Assembly: GCA_035535315.1 (NCBI GenBank)
Contig: DATLQD010000111.1
Span: 1 to 6,926, forward strand
Direction: 5' to 3'
Length of the DNA: 6,926 nucleotides
DNA from: DASQGA01 sp035535315
GTDB lineage: Bacteria > Actinomycetota > Thermoleophilia > Gaiellales > Gaiellaceae
Shown here: positions 1-5,857 of the stretch, piece after piece
Layout of the letters: the number at the start of each line of letters is the position of its first letter
Numbering within the stretch: position 1 is the first letter of the stretch
Made by a program: the position numbers and the translations under genes
The notes under the pieces: model-generated
What the model saw: the letters and a program-made list of their open reading frames with translations, nothing else
The model's database searches: none
Told to the model about the DNA's origin: nothing

Positions 1-591
1 CACCTCCTGCGGGTGGCGCGAAATCCACGTTTCGAAGAGCTGGGCGTCCACCTCCGGATGGAACTGGATGCCCCAGGCACTTGTGCCGTCTGCGCGGAAA
101 GCCTGATTCGGGGCGAGCGGGCTGCTCGCCAGCCGCCGTGCGCCCGGCGGGAGCTCAATCACGTCGTGGTGCCACTGGTAGACGCCGGTCGGCGCGGACA
201 GATGGCCGAGGACCGGATCGGCGGCGGCATCCTCCGTGGGAGCGATTTCGAGCCAGCCGATCTCGGGCTGCTCGGCCTCGCGGACGTCGCCGCCGAGCGC
301 CCGTGCGAGCAGCTGCCCGCCGAGGCAGATCCCGAGCACAGGCACGCCTTCCTCGACGGCATCGTGGAGCAGGTCGCGCTCTGCCTCGAGGAGCGGAACG
401 CCCTCCTCCCACGCGTGTGCGTTCCCGCCCATGGCGACGATCGCGGAGAAGTCTCGTGCCTCTAGCCCGTCGAGCCGCTCGTCCCAGCCCCGGAGCTGGC
501 GGTACGGTAGGCCAGAGGCGTCGAGCCGGTCGCCGAGGAGCCCCAGGCCTCGCAACGAGTGCTCCTGCTCGATGACGAGGACGGGTTGCAT
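1..591 (-). CDS. Class I glutamine amidotransferase-like protein (partial, C-terminus outside window)
   Basis: Reading down from the ATG at 591 gives 197 uninterrupted codons to the window edge, where the gene is still open. It begins MQPVLVIEQE. The fold is a class I (triad) glutamine amidotransferase. The nucleophile elbow GICLGGQ places the catalytic Cys at residue 89, and FHPE near the end supplies His178 and Glu180. The segment QWHHD at 139-143 is also typical of stand-alone GMP synthase-like GATase proteins. Such proteins are usually about 230-250 residues, so about 40 residues are probably missing. Members either release ammonia from glutamine for a partner or hydrolyse gamma-glutamyl compounds, as PuuD does. 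The glutamine synthetase-like gene nearby favours gamma-glutamyl hydrolysis, but this is inference. No clear Shine-Dalgarno precedes the ATG. It is divergent from the gene at 665, with 73 nt between the starts. The protein is probably cytoplasmic; no signal peptide is visible. Confidence 0.85.
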   Translation of the reverse strand, partial: MQPVLVIEQEHSLRGLGLLGDRLDASGLPYRQLRGWDERLDGLEARDFSAIVAMGGNAHAWEEGVPLLEAERDLLHDAVEEGVPVLGICLGGQLLARALGGDVREAEQPEIGWLEIAPTEDAAADPVLGHLSAPTGVYQWHHDVIELPPGARRLASSPLAPNQAFRADGTSAWGIQFHPEVDAQLFETWISRHPQEV

Positions 592-664
592 CCGTGGGAA
601 CGTAGTCGAAACGGCGCTGTAGAGTCGAGCCCGAACGGGAGCAGCGAAAGGAGAACGAAAGCTG
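592..664. promoter_or_regulatory. Divergent intergenic region with ribosome binding site for the 665 gene
   Basis: These 73 nt separate the divergent amidotransferase and 447-residue genes and must hold both promoters unless these lie inside the coding regions. AGGAG at 649-653, in a purine-rich run 11 nt before the ATG at 665, is a good ribosome binding site for the plus-strand gene. On the minus strand the bases just before the ATG at 591 show no Shine-Dalgarno, so that message may be leaderless or weakly initiated. No convincing -35/-10 pair was found in either direction. Confidence 0.45.
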
Positions 665-2008
665 ATGGCGACGACAACGAGGACGCGTCCGTCCGTCCGC
701 CCGGAGGCGCTGGAGGCGGCGTCCTCCTTCCCCGCGCTCGAGGCGATCTTCACGCGACGCGCCCGCCGCTTCGCCCTGGGTGCCGAGCTGACCGGGCCGC
801 TCGCGTATCGCTCCGACAAGGAGCCGGTGCCCCTAGCCTTCGAGGAAGAGGCGATCCTCGTCGCCGCCGCCACGGGCGTCACGGGCGTGGTCCGTGAGGA
901 ATGGCCGTTTCGAAGCGAGGACGGCGAGGCGACGGGCGCCGACAAGCTCGCGTCCTTCACCGGCCGCAGCTTCCCGAGCCCGCTCGCTATCCACGGCACT
1001 GAGCTCTTCTGGACGAACGACGACGGCGTCTTCGTGCTGCCGCAGCGAGACGTGAAGCCGGAGCGCTACCTCGAGCTCCAGACGCAGGAGGAGCGGCACG
1101 AGCTCTACCGGAGCGCGGTCAAGCTCCAGGATGGGCGCCTCGAGATCCCGCGCCGCCGGCCGAATCTCTTCAAGTTCAACGAGTGGGTCGTGAACACCGA
1201 AGGCGCGACCGTGTTCATCCCGATCTCGGATGTGACGCGCCAGTGCATCTCGGCCATGCTCCTCTACTTCGACCGCCCGCACGGCTACTACGTCGTCGAC
1301 AAGCAGCTCGGCAACGATCCCTTGCGCCCGTTCGTCGAGTCGGGCCTCCTCGGCTCGGAGCATCCCGTCGACCTCTGGGACTTCGAGCGCTGGCAGATGG
1401 TCGACATGAACGGCGTCGAGGAAGGCCTCATGATCCAGAACCTCATGACTGCGACGCAAGCGCTCGGGATCGGGGGCCACCCCTTCTCGGGCGGCAAGGG
1501 CCGGGTCACGATGGGCGGCGAGAAGCACTGGCATGGGATGGGCGGCGAAGGCCCCTGCGGCTCGCTGGGGTTCACCTTCCACCAGGTCCCCGACGACGCC
1601 CCCGTCGGCGCCGGCGAGGAGATTCCCGTCGGGCTCGAGGGGATCTTCGAGGGCGCCTGTCCGCCCTTCCACTCGGACATGGATGCCGCCGTCGACTTCG
1701 TCCTCGACCTCCGTTGGGGGCCGACCGGGATCTTCTCAGCGCCCGACGCGCAGCAGCATCCGTGGCGGTCGGCGGAGATCGCGCGAGCGGTGCCGCGTCC
1801 GTCCGAGGAGGCGATCGAGGCCACCAAGACGCTTTGCCGTTACATCTGGGACACCTACGGGCGCTTCCCGGCGACCATCGACCCGTTCCTCATGACCGTC
1901 TGGTACCAGGCCGCGCACCTCGACGTCGACTTCTACGACCGCTACTACCCGCCGGAGGCGTTGCCGGCGCACGTCCGCTCGCACATGCGCGACTGGCACG
2001 GCCTCTAG
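665..2008 (+). CDS. Uncharacterised 447-residue protein, possibly nitroreductase-like
   Basis: I do not recognise a named family. The ORF is a convincing gene: it has an AGGAG site 11 nt before the ATG, normal high-GC codon bias and balanced amino-acid use, and ends 12 nt before the next start. Two parts recall FMN-dependent nitroreductases. One is an Arg-rich start (FTRRARRF, residues 29-36) followed by an AYRS segment and a helix like EEEAILVAAATGVTG at 60-74. The other is EGLMIQNLMTATQALGIGG at 253-271, resembling the family's 'qNL..AA.alGLG' helix. The middle is Gly/His-rich (GGEKHWHGMGGEG, 284-296). The C-terminus is aromatic and His-rich (HLDVDFYDRYYPPEAL at 418-433, ending DWHGL). No signal peptide or membrane segment is visible. 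A flavin-binding role is a weak inference; co-transcription with a MetX-like hydrolase is well supported by spacing. Confidence 0.8.
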   Translation: MATTTRTRPSVRPEALEAASSFPALEAIFTRRARRFALGAELTGPLAYRSDKEPVPLAFEEEAILVAAATGVTGVVREEWPFRSEDGEATGADKLASFTGRSFPSPLAIHGTELFWTNDDGVFVLPQRDVKPERYLELQTQEERHELYRSAVKLQDGRLEIPRRRPNLFKFNEWVVNTEGATVFIPISDVTRQCISAMLLYFDRPHGYYVVDKQLGNDPLRPFVESGLLGSEHPVDLWDFERWQMVDMNGVEEGLMIQNLMTATQALGIGGHPFSGGKGRVTMGGEKHWHGMGGEGPCGSLGFTFHQVPDDAPVGAGEEIPVGLEGIFEGACPPFHSDMDAAVDFVLDLRWGPTGIFSAPDAQQHPWRSAEIARAVPRPSEEAIEATKTLCRYIWDTYGRFPATIDPFLMTVWYQAAHLDVDFYDRYYPPEALPAHVRSHMRDWHGL

Positions 2009-2020
2009 GGCGGGCAATCC

Positions 2021-2965
2021 GTGCCCGTAGACCACGTCCTCGCGCTCGGGGATCTCAGCCTCGAGCTCGGCGGCACGCTCGCAGGTGCCCGCCTGGCGTA
2101 CCGGACGCACGGAACGCTCTCCCCGGCCCGCGACAACGCGATCCTGTTTCCGCACATGTTCTCGGGGACGGAGGCCTCTCTGGATCCCTGGATCGGCCCG
2201 GGACGGGCGCTCGACTCCGACCGCTGGCTTGTGATCTGCCCGGGGCAGCTCGGCAACGGCAGCTCGACCTCGCCGAGCACGACCAGCGGCCTGTTCCCCG
2301 ACCTGACGATTGGGGACGACGTCGCCTCGCAGCACCGGCTCGTCACGGAGGAACTCGGGATCGAGAGCCTCGCGCTCGTGCTCGGCTACTCGATGGGCGC
2401 GCAGCAGGCGTACGAGTGGGCCGTTCGATTCCCCGCGGCGGTGGAGAGGCTCGCGGTTTTCGCGGGTCTCGCGAGGACGACCCCGGGAAACGGCCTCCTC
2501 GTCGCCGCCTCGGAGGAGGCGCTCCGGACCGGCGGTACCGGCCAGCACGCCCACTTCTGGGCGGCGACGGGCCTTTCCGCGGCGCTCTACCGGCAGGAGG
2601 CGTGGCGCGATGCGGGGTACGACTCTGTCGGCGACATGGTGCGGCGACTCTTCGAGGACGACTACGCCTCTTGCCAGCCTGCCGATCTCCTTTGCCAGCT
2701 CGGCAAGTGGCGTCGCGCGGACGTCTCACGCCAGACGGGCGACGGCCTCCCCGAGGCGCTCGGCCGGATCACGGCCCGGACCGTCGTCGCGCCCTTCTCG
2801 CACGACGCCTGGTTCCCGGTCGCCGACTGCGAGGTCGAGCAACGGCTGATCTCCGGAAGCCGGCTCCGGGTCGTCGAGAGCGTCTGGGGGCACTACGGCT
2901 GGGGGATCGGGCCGAACGAGACGGCCCAGATCGAGCGCGTGGTCGCCGATCTCCTCGCTACATGA
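2021..2965 (+). CDS. Alpha/beta hydrolase, homoserine O-acetyltransferase (MetX)-like
   Basis: The chosen start is the GTG at 2021, 12 nt after the stop of the upstream gene and preceded by a modest GGGCGGG purine-rich stretch, giving 314 residues. The alpha/beta hydrolase core is clear. The nucleophile elbow GYSMGAQQA places Ser124, Asp262 lies in SHDAWFP, and His291 lies in VWGHYGWG, so the triad appears complete. MetX-like marks include AYRTHGTL (26-33), an HMFSGTE segment (45-51), IGPGRALD (58-65) and NGSSTSPS (79-86). Family members transfer an acyl group to homoserine, or act as esterases (for example the MekB group). With no methionine gene nearby and a non-canonical His motif (GHYGWG rather than GHDxFL), an esterase or acyl-hydrolase role is at least as likely as MetX. 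It is probably co-transcribed with the 447-residue gene. Its last 8 nt overlap the convergent ligase gene. Confidence 0.87.
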   Translation: MPVDHVLALGDLSLELGGTLAGARLAYRTHGTLSPARDNAILFPHMFSGTEASLDPWIGPGRALDSDRWLVICPGQLGNGSSTSPSTTSGLFPDLTIGDDVASQHRLVTEELGIESLALVLGYSMGAQQAYEWAVRFPAAVERLAVFAGLARTTPGNGLLVAASEEALRTGGTGQHAHFWAATGLSAALYRQEAWRDAGYDSVGDMVRRLFEDDYASCQPADLLCQLGKWRRADVSRQTGDGLPEALGRITARTVVAPFSHDAWFPVADCEVEQRLISGSRLRVVESVWGHYGWGIGPNETAQIERVVADLLAT

Positions 2966-4301
2966 CCTCGCGGTAGCGCTCGCGCTCCCAGTCTGTGACG
3001 TGCCGGCCGAAAAGCTCGAGCTCGTGCCGAAGCATCGTGAGGTAGACGTCGACGAACGTCTCGCCGTAGACCCGGCGCGCGAACTCGCTCCCCTCGAGCT
3101 CGGGGACGGCTTCCGCGAGGCTCGTGGGAAGGCGGCGGAGCGACTCGTCGACGTGCGGGTCGCCGGTCACGATCGGCGGCAGCTCGAGGTCCTGCTCGAG
3201 GCCGTCGGCGCCTGCTGAGAGGCAGCCCGCGAGGACGAGGTACGGGTTCGCGTCGGCGGACGCCCAGCGCGCCTCTAGACGCGTCGCCTCGCCGTGATCG
3301 ACGACGGATCGGATCGCCACGAGCCGGTTGTCGAGGCCCCAGCTCACCTGGGTCGGCGCGAACGAATACTCCTCGACGCGCTTGTAGGCGTTGATCGTCG
3401 GGCAGTTGATCGCCTGGAGCTCGACCTGGTGGGCGAGGAGGCCCGTCAGGTACCGGCGCATCAGGACCGACCGCAGCGGAGGCTCGTCGTCGCCGCTCGC
3501 GAACGCGTTCTGCCCGTCTGAGCCCGTCAGGCTCTGGTGAATGTGCAGGCCGTTACCGGCCTCCGTGGCGTACGGCTTCGGCATGAACGTCGCCCGGACC
3601 CCGTGCTTCACGGCCGTCTGCTTGACGACGTACTTGAACACCATGGTCGCATCGGCCACCTCGAGCGGCGGGCCGTGCCCGAGGTTCACCTCGACCTGCG
3701 CGGGCCCGTACTCGACGTTGCAGGCCTCGATGCTGATGCCGGAGGCCTGGAGAACGCGGCGGATGTCGCCGACGATGGGCTCGACCTCGGCGCCCTTCGC
3801 GATCGAGTAGCAGTGCGCGCCGCGATAGAACGGCTCCCAGTCAGGGGTGCAGAGGTGAAATTCGAGCTCGGTCGCCGCAACGGGCTCGTACCCGGCCTTG
3901 CGCAAGCGCTCGACTGCGCGGCGAAGGATCTGTCGGCCGTCGAGTGCGACCGGCTCGTGGGTCGGTTCGATCGTGTCGCAGATGCAGTACGCAGTGCCCT
4001 CGTTCCAGCCGGCGAGGCGAAGCGTCGAGAGGTCGGGCACGACGTGCAGGTCGGGGTAGCCGGTCGAGTCGTTCACGTACGACGTCGGGAAGATGACGCC
4101 GTGCATGTCCCACGTGAAGGCGACGTTGGCCATTGCGAAGCCGGACCCGGCGGCCACCTTCAGGAAGTGGCTCGTCGGCAGGCGCTTGCCACGTGGGATG
4201 CCCCAAGTGTCGGGGAACATGCACTCGACCGTGTGAACGTCGTGACGCTCGAGCAGCTCTCGGGCCGCCTCGACGCTGGTCTCCGCTTCCGCGACCGCCA
4301 T
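2958..4301 (-). CDS. Glutamine synthetase-family gamma-glutamylamide ligase
   Basis: This ATP-dependent ligase has 447 residues and starts at the ATG at 4301, with AAGGGGAG just upstream on the minus strand. It has the beta-grasp segment with DTWGIPRGK (31-39) and then the catalytic domain: the metal-binding ELE at 145-147, NVEYGPAQVEVNL (195-207) with Glu197 and Glu204, GNGLHIHQS (249-257), NAYKR (304-308), DNRLVAIR (324-331) and LEARWASADANPYL (342-355). The SFAPTQVSWGLDNR arrangement (313-326) matches the PuuA/GlnT-type branch rather than housekeeping GlnA. By remembered alignment, the flap glutamate of true GS (E327 in Salmonella) is Phe314 here, and the loop carrying the adenylylation tyrosine is shortened without the NLYDLP motif. 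The aspartate that binds ammonium in GS appears retained as Asp31, so ammonium cannot be excluded as substrate. Probable reaction: glutamate + amine + ATP to gamma-glutamylamide. The enzyme is cytoplasmic. Confidence 0.92.
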   Translation of the reverse strand: MAVAEAETSVEAARELLERHDVHTVECMFPDTWGIPRGKRLPTSHFLKVAAGSGFAMANVAFTWDMHGVIFPTSYVNDSTGYPDLHVVPDLSTLRLAGWNEGTAYCICDTIEPTHEPVALDGRQILRRAVERLRKAGYEPVAATELEFHLCTPDWEPFYRGAHCYSIAKGAEVEPIVGDIRRVLQASGISIEACNVEYGPAQVEVNLGHGPPLEVADATMVFKYVVKQTAVKHGVRATFMPKPYATEAGNGLHIHQSLTGSDGQNAFASGDDEPPLRSVLMRRYLTGLLAHQVELQAINCPTINAYKRVEEYSFAPTQVSWGLDNRLVAIRSVVDHGEATRLEARWASADANPYLVLAGCLSAGADGLEQDLELPPIVTGDPHVDESLRRLPTSLAEAVPELEGSEFARRVYGETFVDVYLTMLRHELELFGRHVTDWERERYREVM

Positions 4302-4462
4302 TCACTCCCCTTTCTGGACGTACGGGAGGGCTATCCTACCGCCCGCCCGGTGGCCGGAGAGCAGCGATAAGGGCGAGCCCGCTTTCGCGGAGCGTCGGCC
4401 AGGCGGTAGGCTCACCCGCCGGGGAAAACCGGCCCCGTTCTTTCTCGACCGCGGAGGTCGTC
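4302..4462. promoter_or_regulatory. Divergent promoter/operator region between ligase and dehydrogenase
   Basis: This 161-nt spacer contains a perfect 9-bp inverted repeat, CCTACCGCC at 4335-4343 and GGCGGTAGG at 4402-4410. Read outward, each arm gives GGCGGTAGG(A/C)T. Toward the ligase it contains TAGGAT (4338 to 4333), ending 31 nt before the ATG. Toward the dehydrogenase it contains TAGGCT (4407-4412), ending 50 nt before the GTG. Both fit a TAnnnT -10 element. CGGCCA is also mirrored (4351-4356 on minus, 4396-4401 on plus). Convincing -35 boxes at 17-18 nt are not visible, so the arms could instead be an operator for a shared regulator. A short hairpin, GCCGG/CCGGC (4418-4433), lies in the dehydrogenase leader. 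Confidence 0.45.
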
Positions 4463-5416
4463 GTGCGCGCAGTCGTTCTTCGCTCTTTCCAGGATCCGCT
4501 CGAGCTCGAGGAGCGTCCCGAACCGGAGGCTCGCGGGGACGACCAGGTGGTCGTCCGCATCCTCGGCTCGGGTGTCTGCCACTCGGACCTGCACGTCGCC
4601 GAGGGCTACTTCGATTCGCCCCTCCCGCTCGTGCTCGGCCACGAGATCGCGGGCGAGGTCGAAGGGATCGGCAACGTCCTCGTCTACACGCCGTGGGGCT
4701 GCGGCGAATGCCGCTTCTGCCGGAGGACCGAGGAGATGATCTGCCCGGACGCCAAGGAGGCCGGGCTCTTCCAGGACGGTGGGTATGCGGAGTACGTCCT
4801 GGTTCCGTCTCGCCGCTACCTCTACCCGATCGGCGACCTCGACCCGGTCGAGGCCGCGCCCCTCGGCTGCGGTGGCCTGACCCCGTACCGCGCCGTGAAG
4901 CACGCGCGGCCCTGGCTGGGGTCCGGCTCGCGCGCGCTCGTGCTGGGCGCCGGCGGCCTGGGTCAGTTCGGGATCCAGTACCTCCGGCTCATGACGGACG
5001 CTGTCGTCCACGTCGGCGACCCCTCGGAGCAGAAGCGGGCGCGCGCGCTCGAGCTCGGCGCCGAGGAGGCGGCCGAGCCCGCGGAGCTCGAGGGGCCGTA
5101 CGATGCTGTTCTCGACTTCGTCGGGTCCGACGACTCGCTGTCCCAGGCCGCCCGCCTTGTTGACCGGCAGGGGGTTGCGGTCGTGATCGGCCTCTTCGGC
5201 GGACGCATCCCGTTCGGGCTCGGCGCGGTCCCGCATGAGGCGCACTTCCTGTCGAGCATTTGGGGATCCCGGGACGAGCTCGCCGAGCTGATCGCGCTCG
5301 CGCAACGCGAGCGCCTCGAATACACGATCGACACGATGCCGCTCGAGCGGGCCCAGGAGGCGCACGACCTCGTCCGCCGGGGCGAGGCGCGAGGCCGCAT
5401 CGTGCTCGTCCCGTAG
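4463..5416 (+). CDS. Zinc-dependent alcohol dehydrogenase, short MDR form
   Basis: The start is the GTG at 4463, with GGAGG at 4453-4457 five nt upstream. The frame is open further upstream, but using that would run antisense into the ligase gene. The product is 317 residues of the medium-chain dehydrogenase family, cytoplasmic, oxidising an alcohol with NAD. Catalytic zinc ligands are Cys39 (GVCHSD), His60-Glu61 (LGHEIAG) and probably Cys136 (LGCGGLTPYRA). The structural zinc site is complete: Cys80, Cys83, Cys86 and Cys94. The Rossmann motif GAGGLG is at 162-167, and Asp186 at the end of the second strand suggests NAD rather than NADP. The protein is about 25-30 residues shorter than usual. 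The run after GHEIAG goes EVEGIGNVLVYTPWGCG, without the usual 'GVxxxxxGDRV' stretch. The frame is intact, so this is probably a subfamily trait. Divergent transcription from the ligase suggests a shared pathway; the substrate is unknown. Confidence 0.9.
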   Translation: MRAVVLRSFQDPLELEERPEPEARGDDQVVVRILGSGVCHSDLHVAEGYFDSPLPLVLGHEIAGEVEGIGNVLVYTPWGCGECRFCRRTEEMICPDAKEAGLFQDGGYAEYVLVPSRRYLYPIGDLDPVEAAPLGCGGLTPYRAVKHARPWLGSGSRALVLGAGGLGQFGIQYLRLMTDAVVHVGDPSEQKRARALELGAEEAAEPAELEGPYDAVLDFVGSDDSLSQAARLVDRQGVAVVIGLFGGRIPFGLGAVPHEAHFLSSIWGSRDELAELIALAQRERLEYTIDTMPLERAQEAHDLVRRGEARGRIVLVP

Positions 5417-5439
5417 AAAAAAAAGCGCCAGGCAGGCGC
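5417..5439 (-). terminator. Rho-independent terminator of the small membrane-peptide gene
   Basis: On the minus strand, GCGCC-TGCCT-GGCGC (5439 to 5425) is followed at once by eight T (5424 to 5417). This is a textbook intrinsic terminator. It lies 18 nt beyond the stop of the 41-residue gene at 5458. The eight A on the plus strand begin at the base right after the dehydrogenase stop codon. On the plus strand the hairpin has no U run after it, so it should act in the minus direction only. Confidence 0.8.
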
Positions 5440-5457
5440 CCGTGACGGTGTCGCTCT

Positions 5458-5583
5458 CTAACGGGGTCGCCTGGTCCGGGTCGGCTCAGGCTTGCGAAAA
5501 GGCGGGTTTTGATCGCTCCACCAGATGACGAACCCGACGACGAATAGGACGGTGGCGAGGATGAGTGAGGCGATAATCCACAT
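5458..5583 (-). CDS. 41-residue single-span membrane peptide
   Basis: The ATG at 5583 is preceded by a very strong Shine-Dalgarno (GGAGGAGG at 5600 to 5593, 9 nt spacing), and the stop at 5458 is followed by an intrinsic terminator. The frame can be extended upstream to a 91-codon version, but that version lacks such a site and has a low-quality N-terminus, so the short start is preferred. The peptide has one hydrophobic helix of about 20 residues from the N-terminus (IIASLILATVLFVVGFVIWW, 3-22). A short, basic, proline-rich tail follows (SDQNPPFRKPEPTRTRRPR), with six Arg and one Lys. Under the positive-inside rule the tail should face the cytoplasm. No family is recognised. It could be a small regulatory or structural membrane protein, or a component of an envelope complex. 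The neighbours give no clear clue, as it is bounded by its own terminator. Confidence 0.65.
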   Translation of the reverse strand: MWIIASLILATVLFVVGFVIWWSDQNPPFRKPEPTRTRRPR

Positions 5584-5631
5584 CCTTAGCTTCCTCCTCC
5601 GGGGCTTCCTGATGTCAGACGCCTGGAGGGC

Positions 5632-5662
5632 GGGCGGCTCCTTTCCCCCCTGTGAGCCGCCC
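5632..5662. repeat. 9-bp inverted repeat (hairpin) upstream of the membrane-peptide gene
   Basis: GGGCGGCTC (5632-5640) and GAGCCGCCC (5654-5662) are perfect complements around a 13-nt loop that carries six C on the plus strand. In the minus-strand transcript the structure lies about 50 nt before the start codon, with a loop containing a run of six G. No T run follows in either direction, so it is not an intrinsic terminator. It could be a leader RNA structure or a binding site. Confidence 0.6.
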
Positions 5663-5825
5663 CACAGCCCTCCTAACCTTTCCCCTACTCCATTAGATCC
5701 CGGTCGGCGCGAAAACTTTCTCGCTGTTCGCAAACTCGGAACCTGTACACATCGCTAGACCCCCCATACCTCCGTACCCGCGGGCGCCGTTTCTCCCTCA
5801 GCGAGACCATTTTTGGCGCAGTCGC

Positions 5826-5841
5826 TCGCGAACGCTCGCGA
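5826..5841. repeat. Perfect 6-bp hairpin beyond the GGDEF stop
   Basis: TCGCGA-ACGC-TCGCGA forms a 6-bp stem with a 4-nt loop, within a tandem of two CGCTCGCGA copies (5823-5831 and 5833-5841). It lies 17-32 nt after the GGDEF stop codon on the minus strand. It is followed there by an A-rich stretch, not a T run, so it may stabilise the 3' end but is not a typical intrinsic terminator. Confidence 0.5.
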
Positions 5842-5857
5842 CGTGTGTCGGAACCAG

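Larger units (their letters stand above)
5584..5857. other. Intergenic region between membrane peptide and GGDEF gene
   Basis: These 274 nt hold no convincing gene. The base composition is less GC-rich than the surrounding coding DNA, as expected for regulatory DNA. The region should contain the promoter and leader of the minus-strand membrane peptide, with a hairpin at 5632-5662. It also holds the 3' flank of the GGDEF gene, with a hairpin at 5826-5841. TCTAAT on the minus strand around 5695-5700 is a possible -10, but no matching -35 is evident. Confidence 0.5.

Noticed and set aside
597..601. GGAAC resembling an extracytoplasmic-sigma -35 box before the 665 gene
   Set aside because: No convincing CGTC- or GTT-type -10 lies at the expected distance, and five-base matches are common by chance.
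833..1672. 279-codon minus-strand frame antisense to the 447-residue gene
   Set aside because: Its composition is biased to Glu, Ala, Arg and Val with no motif or ribosome site. The plus-strand gene has a good start, codon bias and operon spacing.
1183..2976. Long plus-strand open frame of 597 codons across the unknown protein and hydrolase genes
   Set aside because: It is extremely rich in Arg, Pro and Gly, has no recognisable motif, and lies out of frame with two well-supported genes. It is a high-GC frame artefact.
3537..4370. 277-codon plus-strand frame antisense to the ligase
   Set aside because: It mirrors ligase codons, and no domain is recognisable.
4133..4462. Upstream extension of the dehydrogenase frame
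   Set aside because: It would run antisense into the ligase start and its residues match no dehydrogenase. The GTG at 4463 has a GGAGG site and begins directly with the typical first strand.
4412..5365. 317-codon minus-strand frame antisense to the dehydrogenase
   Set aside because: The plus strand carries all zinc and nucleotide-binding motifs. The antisense frame has low-complexity Arg/Glu/Ala sequence and no Shine-Dalgarno.
5584..5733. Longer 91-codon version of the membrane-peptide gene
   Set aside because: The extra 50 residues are Gly/Arg/Pro-rich, include the hairpin region, and the far start lacks a ribosome site. The ATG at 5583 has a near-ideal one.
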